64,000 nucleotides of DNA from Alistipes sp. (GCA_017379015.1 JAFNXN010000017.1:1-64000), one strand, 5' to 3'. Positions 25,678 to 36,182 are shown, counted from the stretch's first letter. A program made the numbers and translations. The notes: generated by a model not told the origin, from the letters alone.

Positions 25678-26953
25678 TGACCTCGACCTTTATCTTGTCA
25701 ACACGACGTCCATCCATCGTTGCGATGAAGAACTTAACGCCGTGAGCCTCAAGCTCGTCGCCACGTCGTGGCAGATCGCGCTTAAGCTCCATCATCAGAC
25801 CTGCAAGTGTCTCGGCATGACCCTCGACATCCGAGAAGCTATCTTCGTCATAACCTATAGCACGTATAAACTCGCCAATGTGTATCTTAGCATCGAAGAT
25901 GTAGGTATTCTCGCCGATCTTCTCGTAGAGCTTGTCTTCGTCCTCGTCGCTCTCATCGGTAATCTCGCCAACGACCTCCTCGAGGATGTCTTCGAGCGAT
26001 ATAAGTCCCTGAGTAGCACCGTACTCGTCAACAACGATGGCGATGTGAATCTTCTTCTTCTGGAACTTCTTAAGCAGATCATCGATCATCATGTGCTCGG
26101 GTACGAAGTAGGGCTTACGCAGCAACTTCTGCCACTCGAAGTCGTTGCCCTCAGCAAGGTGCGGAAGTAGGTCTTTGACATATAGCACACCACGCACATC
26201 ATCAAGATCCTCGCCATAGACCGGAATACGCGAATATCCCGTCTCAACAATTGTGCGACGCACCTCGTCGTAGCCCGCCTCAAACTCTAGTCCAGTGATG
26301 TCAACGCGCGAGTGCATAATCTCAACAACCTCGGTCTGACCAAACGAGATGATGCCCGATAGCATCTTCTGCTCCTCCTCCGAGCCTGTCTCGGTGAGGT
26401 CCACGGCGTCGGCAAGCTCCTCGATCGAGATCTCATTGTTTTTCGACGCAAAACGACTCACGCGGCTCGACGTGCGGATGATGATAACGGCAAGTGGGTA
26501 GAGCAACCACCTTAAGAACTTAAGTGGTCCTGACAAAAATAGCGACATGCGCACAGGGTTACTCTGCGTGAATACCTTGGGCATGATCTCGCCAAAGAGC
26601 AGCAGTAAGAAGGTGATTATCACCGTATTAAAGACAAACTCCCAGACACCACTAAATATGAATATCGCATTGACAATGCGTGTAGCCATGATAACAAGAC
26701 AGATGTTGACCATGTTGTTGGCTACAAGTATCGTGGCGAGGAGTCTATCGGGGTTTGATAGCAGCTCAACGACACGTTGCGCAGCACTATCTGACCTACC
26801 CTCAAGGCCCTCTATGTCGCTATGCGTGAGCGAGAAGAATGCCACCTCAGAGCCTGATGCCATTGCCGACATTACCAGCAACAAAGCCGCAATGATGCTG
26901 GGCGCAAGTATGCTCCCCAGCTCAATCGACTCTCTTATTGCAATTACATCCAT
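25670..26953 (-). CDS. gldE: GldE-like protein (DUF21, CBS pair, CorC domain)
   Basis: A 427-residue protein. Residues of about 10-165 form a DUF21 membrane region of three to four helices, about 195-320 a pair of CBS domains, and about 340-427 a CorC/HlyC-type domain. Bacteroidota members are named for gliding motility, but many non-gliding species keep them, where they may transport Mg or Co. Here it is next to ftsZ (6 bp gap) and overlaps the PPTase gene. Confidence 0.78.
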   Translation of the reverse strand: MDVIAIRESIELGSILAPSIIAALLLVMSAMASGSEVAFFSLTHSDIEGLEGRSDSAAQRVVELLSNPDRLLATILVANNMVNICLVIMATRIVNAIFIFSGVWEFVFNTVIITFLLLLFGEIMPKVFTQSNPVRMSLFLSGPLKFLRWLLYPLAVIIIRTSSRVSRFASKNNEISIEELADAVDLTETGSEEEQKMLSGIISFGQTEVVEIMHSRVDITGLEFEAGYDEVRRTIVETGYSRIPVYGEDLDDVRGVLYVKDLLPHLAEGNDFEWQKLLRKPYFVPEHMMIDDLLKKFQKKKIHIAIVVDEYGATQGLISLEDILEEVVGEITDESDEDEDKLYEKIGENTYIFDAKIHIGEFIRAIGYDEDSFSDVEGHAETLAGLMMELKRDLPRRGDELEAHGVKFFIATMDGRRVDKIKVEVNA

Positions 26954-26959
26954 GCGACG

Positions 26960-28342
26960 TTAGTTTTGGAACAACGAGCCACTACTCTCCACGTCGTTAG
27001 TTACCTCCTCGCGGCGCGACATGGGGCGAAACTGTGTGCGTGTCTGCGTCTCACTCTCCACCGAGAACTGAGTCTTCTGGCGGCTATAGGCTGGCTCTAC
27101 CTGCTGTAGGCGCACAAGCTTATACTTATCCTGTGGGGGTAAGATTGTAAGACTCTCGGCTGGACGACGATGGATCTCAGGCTGTGCAGGGCGAGAGGGA
27201 ATATCCTCAACACGAGGCTCCTTGATAACATCAACAGGGTTGATATCAATGTCTGAGCCTCTATAAGTTGTCTCAATCTTCAGCTCGTTGCCATCGTTGA
27301 AGCGTGTTGCAACAACAACAAGCTCTAGCTCGTCCTCAGCCAACCACGACTTCTCACTAGCACCCCAGATAATGTTCGCCGAGTGTATGTTGCCATCCTC
27401 GTCGGTGTAGCTAGCATTCTTCTGGATATACTCCATGGCATCTGTGATGTCGTCATGCGTGAGCTTGTTGATATCAGATACTGAGAAACTTAGCAAGATC
27501 TCCTTAGCTCCCGAGATATGGTTGTCGTCGAGTAGTGATGACGAGAGCGCACCCTCTGCCACCTGGAGTGCTCGATTGTCGCCCGAGGCACTAACAACAG
27601 ACATGTGAGCACGACCACTGCCACGCATCACGGTCTCTACGTCGGCAAAGTCGACACGCACCAACGCGTACTCCACTGTAATAAGCTCAGCGATACCCTT
27701 AGTTGCCATTCCAAGCACATCATCAGCCTTGCCAAATGCCTCTTTTATAGGCAGTTTGCCATATAGCTTACGAAGTCGCTCATTGTCGATGATAAGCAAC
27801 GAGTCGACCCACTTGTGAAGCTCCTCGATACCATCTACGGCATACTGGTAGCGTTTTGGACCCTCCATGCGGAAAGGCATAGTAACAACAGCCACGGTGA
27901 GGATGCCTAGGTCGTGGGCTATATTGGCAATGACGGGTGAAGCACCAGTACCCGTACCACCACCCATACCGGCTGCGATAAAGAGCATCTTGACGCCAGA
28001 GGTCTCGAGAAGGCTACGAATCTGATCCTCGCTATCGATAGCATACTGACGACCCACCTCTGGGTTGTTACCTGCACCATGACCAGGACCAAGCTGCAAC
28101 TTGTTCTGAACTAGGCAGTTGTCAAGTGCGGCTGCATCGGTGTTACACACCACGAAGTTAACGCCATGAATACCCATGCGTTGCATGTGGTTGACGGCAT
28201 TACCTCCAGCACCACCCACACCGATGACCATGATTATCGAGTCGGCATTGAGCTGGAAGTTTGATTTCGGACTATTGCTGGTTAGCGAACTGTCGAAATC
28301 GGTAGCTGCACTCGTCTGAGAAATTGTATTGTTGTTATCCAT
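26960..28342 (-). CDS. ftsZ: Cell division protein FtsZ
   Basis: A 460-residue tubulin-like GTPase that forms the division ring. It has GVGGAGGNAVNHM at about residue 41, the tubulin signature GGGTGTGASP at about 128, a core ending near 340, then a disordered linker and a short tail ending GSLFQN. The length is usual for Bacteroidota. It lies 60 bp after ftsA and is part of the murG-murC-ftsQ-ftsA-ftsZ series. Confidence 0.95.
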   Translation of the reverse strand: MDNNNTISQTSAATDFDSSLTSNSPKSNFQLNADSIIMVIGVGGAGGNAVNHMQRMGIHGVNFVVCNTDAAALDNCLVQNKLQLGPGHGAGNNPEVGRQYAIDSEDQIRSLLETSGVKMLFIAAGMGGGTGTGASPVIANIAHDLGILTVAVVTMPFRMEGPKRYQYAVDGIEELHKWVDSLLIIDNERLRKLYGKLPIKEAFGKADDVLGMATKGIAELITVEYALVRVDFADVETVMRGSGRAHMSVVSASGDNRALQVAEGALSSSLLDDNHISGAKEILLSFSVSDINKLTHDDITDAMEYIQKNASYTDEDGNIHSANIIWGASEKSWLAEDELELVVVATRFNDGNELKIETTYRGSDIDINPVDVIKEPRVEDIPSRPAQPEIHRRPAESLTILPPQDKYKLVRLQQVEPAYSRQKTQFSVESETQTRTQFRPMSRREEVTNDVESSGSLFQN

Positions 28343-28402
28343 TGTTATCGCTATGTTATATTGCTTTATAAGCCTTTGTTAATCTGTGATTTGAACTAAG
28401 GA

Positions 28403-29893
28403 CTAATAGTCGCTCTCGTCCACCTCACCTATAAATGATTCGCCAGCACGCTGGAATATCTTGCGGATCTTCTCGCCAAAAGACCTCTTCTCCTTCTGAG
28501 GAATATCATCGTCACCAACTATGTCACGGAAGACCTCCTCGGCACTTGCCATAGGCTGTGGTGGGGTGTAGCTTGGCTGCACAGGCTGCTGGGTGTATGG
28601 TTGTGGCTCAGGCGCATTTGTATTCTCGTGAGCAACTCTGTCGTGCTGCGAGATGCCCATAGGACGACGAGGAGCTACAACCTCAGGCTCACGTGGCGTC
28701 TCAACATTGGCTCTTACACCTATGGTGCATGAGCCGCGCTTAGCACCATACACTAGTAGCGATGCTACAGTAGCATCGGCAGGCGATGAGATATGCTCAA
28801 GAAGCGACTCCTCGGTAAAACCATACTCGGGGTGCACGGTGCGAGCATCCTCGATCTCAAGTTCGCGCGCAAAGAGCTTCTCGATGTCGCGCATCTGCGA
28901 ACCACCACCAGTGAGTAGCAGTGCAGGAGCAAACTTAGAGCCGCATCCCGCCTCCTTAATCTCACGACGTACCCACTCGGCAATCTCCTTAAGGCGCGCC
29001 TCGATGACTATCGCGAGGTTCTTGCGAAGGATATTCTTCACAGGGCTACGCTTCGACGCCTGGAAGACAATCATGTCGTCAATGGCGAGTGCTGCAACCG
29101 CCGAGCCATACTGGATCTTAAGATCCTCAATGTAGTTCGAGGGTATGCTCAGCGAGCGAATATCGTTGTTGATCGAACTAGCACCGATAGGTATTGATGC
29201 CATGTAGCGCACCTTGCCACCATAGAGTACAGCGACATCGGTCACGCCACCACCAAAATCGACAATCACCGCACCATCCTGCATATCGTCAGTTGTTGCA
29301 ATGGTGTTGTGGAGAACCATGGCGTTGGGCACTATCTCCTTGACCGATATATTGTTCTGCTGCAGACATCTGCGTAGACGATCGCTCATAGCCTTGTCGC
29401 ATAGTATGAAGTTGTAGGTCGCCGAGAGCACTCGACCGTATGCACCCACAGGCACCTCCACCTCATGCTCGTCGATCTTATAGCGCAGAGGCTGCATAGC
29501 GATGATCGTCTCGCGATTGTCGGGAAGCTTAACACTCTTCATACGACGATCCAGCTCATCTACATCGCGCTGCGTAATCTGGTTGCTGCCATTGTGAAGC
29601 TCATCCTGCACATAGACAAGGTCGGTAACCTGAACACAGCGGATAAAGTCGCCCGAAAGGCCAGCATAAGCCTCCGAGATCTTCACGCCGAGCTGCATCT
29701 CGATACGCTCCTTAGCTGCAACCACAGCCCTACTTACCATCTCGCTATTCTCAACATGTCCGGCATTTACACCCTCGACAGGCTCCGACACGATGCCACG
29801 TATGGTGACAAGTCCATTATCCTCGACCATGCCAACAGCGATAACCACGTTTGACGAGCCAACGTCAATTGCTACAATCTGTTTACCATTCAT
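28403..29893 (-). CDS. ftsA: Cell division protein FtsA
   Basis: A 496-residue actin-like ATPase that anchors FtsZ to the membrane. It starts with IVAIDVGSSNV, has VDFGGGVTDVAVLYGG at about residue 205 and LTGGGSQM at about 335. A Pro/Gln-rich linker (about 415-455) leads to a basic C-terminal stretch (EKRSFGEKIRKIFQRAG) suited to membrane binding. Confidence 0.93.
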   Translation of the reverse strand: MNGKQIVAIDVGSSNVVIAVGMVEDNGLVTIRGIVSEPVEGVNAGHVENSEMVSRAVVAAKERIEMQLGVKISEAYAGLSGDFIRCVQVTDLVYVQDELHNGSNQITQRDVDELDRRMKSVKLPDNRETIIAMQPLRYKIDEHEVEVPVGAYGRVLSATYNFILCDKAMSDRLRRCLQQNNISVKEIVPNAMVLHNTIATTDDMQDGAVIVDFGGGVTDVAVLYGGKVRYMASIPIGASSINNDIRSLSIPSNYIEDLKIQYGSAVAALAIDDMIVFQASKRSPVKNILRKNLAIVIEARLKEIAEWVRREIKEAGCGSKFAPALLLTGGGSQMRDIEKLFARELEIEDARTVHPEYGFTEESLLEHISSPADATVASLLVYGAKRGSCTIGVRANVETPREPEVVAPRRPMGISQHDRVAHENTNAPEPQPYTQQPVQPSYTPPQPMASAEEVFRDIVGDDDIPQKEKRSFGEKIRKIFQRAGESFIGEVDESDY

Positions 29894-29952
29894 ACTCTAT
29901 CTTGTTTTTATCTCTATTTTCCATTCTCCACCCAAGCAATGGCTGTCGCCAG

Positions 29953-31101
29953 CTACTCAGCCTCACTTGCCACATTGGGCGACTTGCGGCATACAACCTG
30001 TCCGTCGTAACGCACACTGACATGGTTGTAGGTCTGCCACCCCACGTTGCTGAGCACCGTCGAGTAGAACTTCTCTAGCGACTCGAACTTATGCTCAATA
30101 CTCTCGAGGGCTCCGATGTCGATAACAAAGTCGCCTGAGCGAGGAACAACCTGAAGCTGAATGTGACCATCGCCACCCTCGCCAATGACAATCTGCGTTA
30201 TCTCCCCTGCCCAGAACTCATCCTCCGAGAGCCACTCGACAAACGTTATGAGGCTATTGAAGTCGTGGTAACGCTTCTCCAGACGAGCTATCTTCTCGTA
30301 GAGTTTCTGCTGCTCAGCCTCATGTTTTTCGATCATCTTATCACGCTTCTGCTCCTCCTGGGTGTATCTTATTTGGTACTCCTCCTGATACTGCTTCAAG
30401 GCATTCTCCATGCTTTGCACGGTAGCATCGGAGAGCCAAAATGGAGCGCGTATAACGCTATCACGCACTCGTTTAAGGTCATCCTGGGCACGCTTCTTCG
30501 TGCGATAGATATCATACTTCTCATGCTCAATAGCATCTATGAGTCTATGCGTCGATGCTATCGAGTCGCCGACATACTCGGCAATGCTTCCCGAGAACTC
30601 TCCATCGAAGAGTGGGCGATAATCTCCAGTGACCACCGGTACGTATGCTGCATAGCCGTTCGTGGCACTAAAGACATAACCATTCTTGTCGACATACTGG
30701 TTATGCGATGTGGTGCGTAGTCGCATAAGTGGCTCACGCTGTGCGATATTCATCACCACTGCACCATCGTAGCTGGTGTAGGCGTTGGCACTAGCCACAG
30801 CACTATGTTCCAGGACCACGCTCTCGAGCTGCGACAGGTTTAGCTCGGCAAGGCTACACTCCTCGGGGGCGATGCCATGCTCTCTAATCCACGCCTGCAT
30901 CGAGATCTCGTCGATAAGTGTGTAACGCTGAGTACCCTCGACAGTGATATTGAAGCTTGTTACAGGTTGGCTCTGACGATGCTCCCTCTCGCTACGATGC
31001 GCAAAGAGTATCGTCAAGACAATAACGCCGACGAGTAGTAGGTAGCCTACCACGATGGCTATCTGCCTAAGTGTCCTCCCTATAGTGCTTAATATCCCCA
31101 T
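29953..31101 (-). CDS. ftsQ: Cell division protein FtsQ
   Basis: A 382-residue bitopic membrane protein. It has a short cytoplasmic head, a membrane helix (about 13-30), a POTRA-like region (about 47-110) and a beta-rich periplasmic domain. It is larger than proteobacterial FtsQ because of a charged, coiled-coil-prone insert at about 195-270. It links FtsA/FtsZ to septal wall synthesis. It lies between murC (19 bp) and ftsA (59 bp). Confidence 0.82.
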   Translation of the reverse strand: MGILSTIGRTLRQIAIVVGYLLLVGVIVLTILFAHRSEREHRQSQPVTSFNITVEGTQRYTLIDEISMQAWIREHGIAPEECSLAELNLSQLESVVLEHSAVASANAYTSYDGAVVMNIAQREPLMRLRTTSHNQYVDKNGYVFSATNGYAAYVPVVTGDYRPLFDGEFSGSIAEYVGDSIASTHRLIDAIEHEKYDIYRTKKRAQDDLKRVRDSVIRAPFWLSDATVQSMENALKQYQEEYQIRYTQEEQKRDKMIEKHEAEQQKLYEKIARLEKRYHDFNSLITFVEWLSEDEFWAGEITQIVIGEGGDGHIQLQVVPRSGDFVIDIGALESIEHKFESLEKFYSTVLSNVGWQTYNHVSVRYDGQVVCRKSPNVASEAE

Positions 31102-31120
31102 CTCAGCGTAGGCAAGTTAT

Positions 31121-32509
31121 CTACTTAAGCTTAGCGCGCAGGGCCTTGTCAATTGAGTCGCAACAGACATCAATATTACCAGCACCAAACGTTACCACCA
31201 CATCTGTCTCCATCTCTGCAAGTCGCGCTGCTAGATCCTCGCGCTCAACCACCGACCACTCCTTGCGTAGCATGCGTCCGATCATCTCGGATGTCACGCC
31301 CTCGATAGGTAGCTCACGCGCCGGATATATTGGCACGAGAAGCACCGTGTCGGCAAGCTCCAGAGCCTCAGCAAACTCGGGCGCAAGGTCGCGCGTGCGA
31401 GTGTAGAGGTGTGGCTGGAATATCGCCATGATCTTACGACCAGGGAATATTCCACGTAGCGACTCTATCGTCGCACGTAGCTCCTCAGGGTGGTGAGCGT
31501 AGTCGTCGATATATACCAACTCGCGAGTGTTGATATATACCTCCATACGACGCTTAACGCCCTCGAAGCTCTTCAACGCCTTACGCACACGATCTTTGTC
31601 GAAAGGCTTATTCTCAAGCTGCGCAGCACACCATAGCATTGCCACGGCAGCCACAGCATTCTCAATATGCACCTTACCCAAGATGCCAAGCTCGCAATCC
31701 TCGATACGTCCATCGGGCAACACAACATCGTAGAGGTAGTGTCCACCCTCGCAAAGGCGGATATTCTCGGCATGAAAGTCACCACCCTGGTCACATGAGT
31801 AGCGATATAGCTTACGCTCCGAAGAGTCGAACTTAAGCTCAACGCCCTGCTTAAGAATGAGAGCACCACCAGGCTTTATCTGAGAGGCAAACTGCTCAAA
31901 GGCCTCAACAACAGCCTCCACCGTGCCGTAGATGTCGAGATGATCGGCATCAACAGCGGTGATCACTGCAATATCGGGATTGAGTCTGAGGAACGAGCGA
32001 TCATACTCATCAGCCTCGACTACCAACCTACGCCCCTCGCCCAAGACGAGGTTTGACGAAAAGTTGCGCGAGATACCCCCTAGAAAGGCACTGCCCTCAG
32101 CCGCCGCTGCGTGGTTGAGCCATGCGGCAAGTGTCGATGTTGTTGTCTTGCCATGCGTGCCAGCTACTGCCATCGTCAGCTTTCCAGTAGAGAGGAAGCC
32201 GAGCATCTTTGAGCGTTTCTCGATGGTGAAAGAGTTGTCGCGCAACCACGCCCACTCCTTATGGTCGGCAGGGATGGCGGGTGTGAGCACAACGAGCGTA
32301 TCCTCATTCGAGCGCATCGACTCGGGGATTAGCTCGGGGTCATCCTCATAGTGGATCTTAGCACCCTCCCTCTCAAGCTCGCGCGTAAGCGGCGTTGCTG
32401 TGCGGTCATAGCCAGCCACGGCATAGCCCTCGTGCAGAAAGTATCGAGCAATGGCACTCATGCCAATGCCGCCAATACCTAGGAAATAGACATTCTTAAA
32501 CTCATTCAT
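31121..32509 (-). CDS. murC: UDP-N-acetylmuramate-L-alanine ligase
   Basis: A 462-residue Mur ligase that adds L-Ala to UDP-MurNAc. The N-terminal Rossmann motif GIGGIGMSAIA is followed by the ATP loop GTHGKTTTS at about residue 118 and a VVEADEYDRSF segment. Length is normal. The gene is 5 bp after murG. Confidence 0.95.
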   Translation of the reverse strand: MNEFKNVYFLGIGGIGMSAIARYFLHEGYAVAGYDRTATPLTRELEREGAKIHYEDDPELIPESMRSNEDTLVVLTPAIPADHKEWAWLRDNSFTIEKRSKMLGFLSTGKLTMAVAGTHGKTTTSTLAAWLNHAAAAEGSAFLGGISRNFSSNLVLGEGRRLVVEADEYDRSFLRLNPDIAVITAVDADHLDIYGTVEAVVEAFEQFASQIKPGGALILKQGVELKFDSSERKLYRYSCDQGGDFHAENIRLCEGGHYLYDVVLPDGRIEDCELGILGKVHIENAVAAVAMLWCAAQLENKPFDKDRVRKALKSFEGVKRRMEVYINTRELVYIDDYAHHPEELRATIESLRGIFPGRKIMAIFQPHLYTRTRDLAPEFAEALELADTVLLVPIYPARELPIEGVTSEMIGRMLRKEWSVVEREDLAARLAEMETDVVVTFGAGNIDVCCDSIDKALRAKLK

Positions 32510-32514
32510 ATCTC

Positions 32515-33633
32515 TTAAGCCTTTGCAAGCTCCATCTCTATAACATTAACCACTCTCTCGGCAGCATCGTCGATAGCAAGGCGAGCGATATTCTCGCTAA
32601 GCCTCTGTAGCTGCTCCTTGTCGCCAACGAGCTCCAAGGCTACCTGCATGCCACGCTTAGCAGCCTCACTGTCGGCAACAATCTTTGCCGCCCCCTTCTC
32701 AACCAGTGCCATGGCATTCTTTGTCTGATGATCCTCCGATACGTTGGGCGAAGGGACAAATACCGTAGGCTTAGCCACAAGACATAGCTCCGACACGGTG
32801 CAAGCACCACTACGCGAGATGACCACATCGGCTGCCGAGTAGGCATAGTCCATGCGCTCGATAAATGCACCCTGCCAGATATTTTTTGTCGGGTGCTCGG
32901 CTATAAACTGCTGCATCTCACGCTCGTAATACTTACCTGTCTGCCAGATAACCTGCACAGGGGCCTCACCCCCTAAGGTAGCAATCCACGCCTTCATCAT
33001 CTCGTTGAGTGTGCGCGTGCCGAGTGAACCTCCCACAACCATTATCACCGGAAGCTCAGCACTGAAGCCATAGTAGGCTAGTGCCTCCGCACGGTCGTTA
33101 CCCTCAGCACTAAAGCGTCCACGCAGCGGGTTGCCCGTCATTACGATGCGCTCAGCGGGGAAGAATCGCTCCATCTTGTCGTATGCCACGCATATCTTGC
33201 GAGCACGCTTCGAGAGGAGCTTATTGGTCACTCCGGCGTATGAGTTCTGCTCCTGGATGACCGTAGGGATGCCGAGTCGCTGTGCCGCCCATAGTATTGG
33301 TGCTGAGGCGTAACCACCAAAGCCTACGACAATGTCGGCATTGAACTCGCGCACGATGCGCTTCGCACGACGTATGCTCTTAAGCACACGGAAGGGCACG
33401 GTGAGGTTGTTGAGGATGTTGTGCAGCGTGAGCTTGCGCTGTATTCCCGCCACGGGAAGTCCCTCGATACGATAACCCAACGCGGGTATCTTCTCCATCT
33501 CCATCTTGCCCTCGGCACCCACAAATAGGAGCTCTACCTCCTCGCCCCACTTGCGCTTCAAAGCCTCTGCCACGGCGACTGCGGGATATATATGTCCTCC
33601 GGTGCCACCACCAGAGAGTATTACTCTTCTCAT
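32515..33633 (-). CDS. murG: UDP-GlcNAc:undecaprenyl-PP-MurNAc-pentapeptide transferase
   Basis: A 372-residue GT28 glycosyltransferase that makes lipid II. The N-terminal loop SGGGTGGHIYPA and the C-terminal SRSGACTVSEL are diagnostic. It begins this part of the dcw cluster, with its own promoter about 130 bp upstream; ftsW and other usual upstream genes are not adjacent. Confidence 0.95.
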   Translation of the reverse strand: MRRVILSGGGTGGHIYPAVAVAEALKRKWGEEVELLFVGAEGKMEMEKIPALGYRIEGLPVAGIQRKLTLHNILNNLTVPFRVLKSIRRAKRIVREFNADIVVGFGGYASAPILWAAQRLGIPTVIQEQNSYAGVTNKLLSKRARKICVAYDKMERFFPAERIVMTGNPLRGRFSAEGNDRAEALAYYGFSAELPVIMVVGGSLGTRTLNEMMKAWIATLGGEAPVQVIWQTGKYYEREMQQFIAEHPTKNIWQGAFIERMDYAYSAADVVISRSGACTVSELCLVAKPTVFVPSPNVSEDHQTKNAMALVEKGAAKIVADSEAAKRGMQVALELVGDKEQLQRLSENIARLAIDDAAERVVNVIEMELAKA

Positions 33634-33761
33634 CGTTATCTTTTTATTACATCTTGCGCCACGATAGCACCTGCGCCACCAACCAATTCAACACATTGGC
33701 ACACAGCGCATTACCACTATACACGCTCGCGTGTAGGCATACGTGCGCAATTTCACCCTAC

Positions 33762-33791
33762 AAAATTATGAATTATCTGCAGAAAATACAA
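33762..33791 (-). promoter_or_regulatory. Promoter of murG
   Basis: On the minus strand, TTG (33789-33791), about 19 nt, then TAATTTTG (33762-33769). The leader would be about 120 nt. Confidence 0.55.
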
Positions 33792-33973
33792 TACGATCAA
33801 GTTTGTTTTTTTAATTTTTTTGGCAGAGCGTGATTTCGGTTTTGGGGTCTACTATAGTTTAGCCACATGACTCTTAAGAGGCTTGAAGATTGAGGCGTAT
33901 CAATCAGGCTCGGCAGGCTAAAATGAATTTACACAACCCCGCCACAACTACCTCTCAGTACAAATACAACAAA

Positions 33974-34138
33974 GGGGGTGACTAAAAAGTAAATTAGTCA
34001 TCCCCTTATTGTTTAGAAGTTGAAGAAAAAGATGTAGTTTTAGGCTTGCGAAGCCCGAAAAACCGCAGTTTACTTAAGCGTAAATGAGGATTTTGAGGGC
34101 GAGTATAACGACAAAATACACTTTTTATTCAGCTTCTT
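33974..34138 (-). repeat. ~162-bp interspersed repeat, copy R1
   Basis: Nearly identical to R2 (51705-51866) and R3 (59442-59603). On the minus strand it begins GAAGCTGAATAAAAAGTG, has an imperfect inverted copy of that end near its middle, and closes with a hairpin GGGGATGACTAA/TTAGTCA(T/C)CCCC (33974-34005). It lies 19 bp past the tkt stop codon in the same direction as tkt, so the end hairpin may terminate tkt. Confidence 0.85.
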
Positions 34139-34157
34139 CACCACATAAGTCGTTATA

Positions 34158-36182
34158 TTACTTAAGCATAGCCTTTACCTCCTCGGCAACAGTCTTGCCA
34201 TTGTAGCCAAACTTCTCGTCGAGCACCTTGAAAGGAGCTGAGTAGCCAAAGTGGTCGAAGCCATGGATGAAGCCCTTGTCGCCAACCAAACCTGCGAGGT
34301 TGATAGACAAACCTGAGGTCATACCATAGCGTGGCAAGTTGCCAAGCACAGATGCCTGATACTCAGCATCCTGATCGCGGAACAAGCCCTCACTTGGGAT
34401 CGATACAACACGTGTTGCAATGCCCTCCTGAGCCAAAAGTTCAGCACCCTCAACAAGGGTTGACACCTCCGAGCCGGTAGCGATCATCGTAACCTTTGCA
34501 TCTGGAGTATCGAGAACAACGTAACCACCCTTCTCAGCACGCATAGCCTCATCGCGACGCGACTGTCCACCAAGAGCTGGGAGCGACTTGATATTCTGGC
34601 GTGAGAGGATAAGAGCTACAGGACGCTTCTCCTCGAGAGCCATCTTCCACGCTGCAACGGTCTCCTCAGAGTCGGCAGGGCGAAGAACAAGCATAGAACG
34701 CTCGCCAGAGTGGTTGCGAAGGTGCTCCATAAGACGGATCTGTGCCTCATGCTCAACAGGCTCGTGGGTAGGGCCATCCTCACCTACGCGGAATGAGTCG
34801 TGTGTCCAGATGTAGATAACGTGCTTCTCCATAAGAGCTGAAAGACGCACTGCAGGCTTCATATAATCAGAGAATACGAAGAAGGTACCGCAAGCAGGGA
34901 TGATACCGCCATGAAGTGCCATACCATTCATCACACATGCCATAGTAAGCTCGGCAACACCAGCTTGGAAGAAGTTACCAGAGAAGTCACCCTTGGTAAA
35001 TGCCTTGGTCTTCTTAAGGAAGCCATCGGTCTTATCTGAGTTAGAGAGGTCGGCAGATGAAACTACCATATTCTCAACATGTTCTGCGAAGTAACCAAGC
35101 ATTGTTGCAGAAGCTGCACGTGTTGCCTGATCGGGCTTAAGCTCGATTGCCGAGTAGTCGATCTCAGGGAGCTTGCCAGAGTAGAAGTTATCCATCTTCT
35201 CAGCCAACGCAGGGTTCTCCTTGCGCCATGCAGCCTCAACCTCAGCCATACCCTTAGCCCAAGCACGAAGCTCCTCGCGACGAGCAGCGTAAACCTCCTT
35301 CGACTCCTCGAATACTGCGAATGGCTCGTCGGGGTTACCACCGAGATTCTTGATGGTTGCAACGATGTCTGCACCTGCAGCTGTAAGTGGCTGACCGTGA
35401 GTAGATACCTGATTCTCGAAGCTAGTACCATCAGCCTTACGAGCACCGTAGCCCATGATGGTCTTACCGATGATAAGTGTAGGACGCTCTGTCTCGGCAT
35501 TAGCAGCCTTGAGCGCAGCACGGATCTCGTCGATAGACTGGCCATTTACGGTGATAACATTCCAGTTCCAAGCCTTATACTTCATCTCGATATCCTCGGT
35601 ATCCACCTCGTCACACTTTGTCGAGAGCTGGATGTTGTTCGAGTCGTAGTACATGATGAGGTTCGATAGTCCAAGGTGACCAGCAACACGACCAACACCC
35701 TGTGAGATCTCCTCCTGCACAGCACCGTCAGAGATAAAAGCGTAGGTCTTATGAGCCATCCACTCGCCGAAACGAGCTACCATGAAACGCTCAGCGATAG
35801 CAGCACCAAGAGCCATAGCATGACCCTGACCAAGAGGACCAGAAGTGTTCTCAACACCACGCATAACATCTACCTCAGGATGACCTGGAGTAACGCTACC
35901 CCACTGGCGCAACGACTGCAAGTCCTCAGTAGTGTAATTACCTGCTAATGAGAGCACTGCATAGAGCATTGGTGACATGTGACCAGGATCGAGGAACAAT
36001 CGATCGCGGTGTGGATAAGCCATGTTATCGGGGTCATAGCGAAGGAACTCCGCATAGAGCACATTGATGAAATCGGCACCACCCATAGCACCACCAGGGT
36101 GACCCGACTTAGCCTTCTCGACCATCGAAGCAGCCAAGATACGGATGTTGTCGGCTGCACGCTGAAGTTTGTTGTTCTGCAT
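34158..36182 (-). CDS. tkt: Transketolase
   Basis: A 674-residue thiamine-diphosphate enzyme of the pentose phosphate pathway. It has GHPGGAMGGAD near the N-terminus, GDGA-type ligand SDGAVQEEISQ, MYYDSNNIQLS, and the second-half signature THDSFRVGEDGPTHEPVEH. The length is typical. It is transcribed divergently from pgk, with a TACCTTTG box 83 bp upstream. Confidence 0.95.
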   Translation of the reverse strand: MQNNKLQRAADNIRILAASMVEKAKSGHPGGAMGGADFINVLYAEFLRYDPDNMAYPHRDRLFLDPGHMSPMLYAVLSLAGNYTTEDLQSLRQWGSVTPGHPEVDVMRGVENTSGPLGQGHAMALGAAIAERFMVARFGEWMAHKTYAFISDGAVQEEISQGVGRVAGHLGLSNLIMYYDSNNIQLSTKCDEVDTEDIEMKYKAWNWNVITVNGQSIDEIRAALKAANAETERPTLIIGKTIMGYGARKADGTSFENQVSTHGQPLTAAGADIVATIKNLGGNPDEPFAVFEESKEVYAARREELRAWAKGMAEVEAAWRKENPALAEKMDNFYSGKLPEIDYSAIELKPDQATRAASATMLGYFAEHVENMVVSSADLSNSDKTDGFLKKTKAFTKGDFSGNFFQAGVAELTMACVMNGMALHGGIIPACGTFFVFSDYMKPAVRLSALMEKHVIYIWTHDSFRVGEDGPTHEPVEHEAQIRLMEHLRNHSGERSMLVLRPADSEETVAAWKMALEEKRPVALILSRQNIKSLPALGGQSRRDEAMRAEKGGYVVLDTPDAKVTMIATGSEVSTLVEGAELLAQEGIATRVVSIPSEGLFRDQDAEYQASVLGNLPRYGMTSGLSINLAGLVGDKGFIHGFDHFGYSAPFKVLDEKFGYNGKTVAEEVKAMLK

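Larger units (their letters stand above)
33634..34157. other. Intergenic region upstream of murG
   Basis: Holds the murG promoter near 33762-33791, about 180 bp without recognisable features (33792-33973), and repeat R1 (33974-34138), which ends 19 bp from the tkt stop codon. No gene is supported. Confidence 0.6.
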
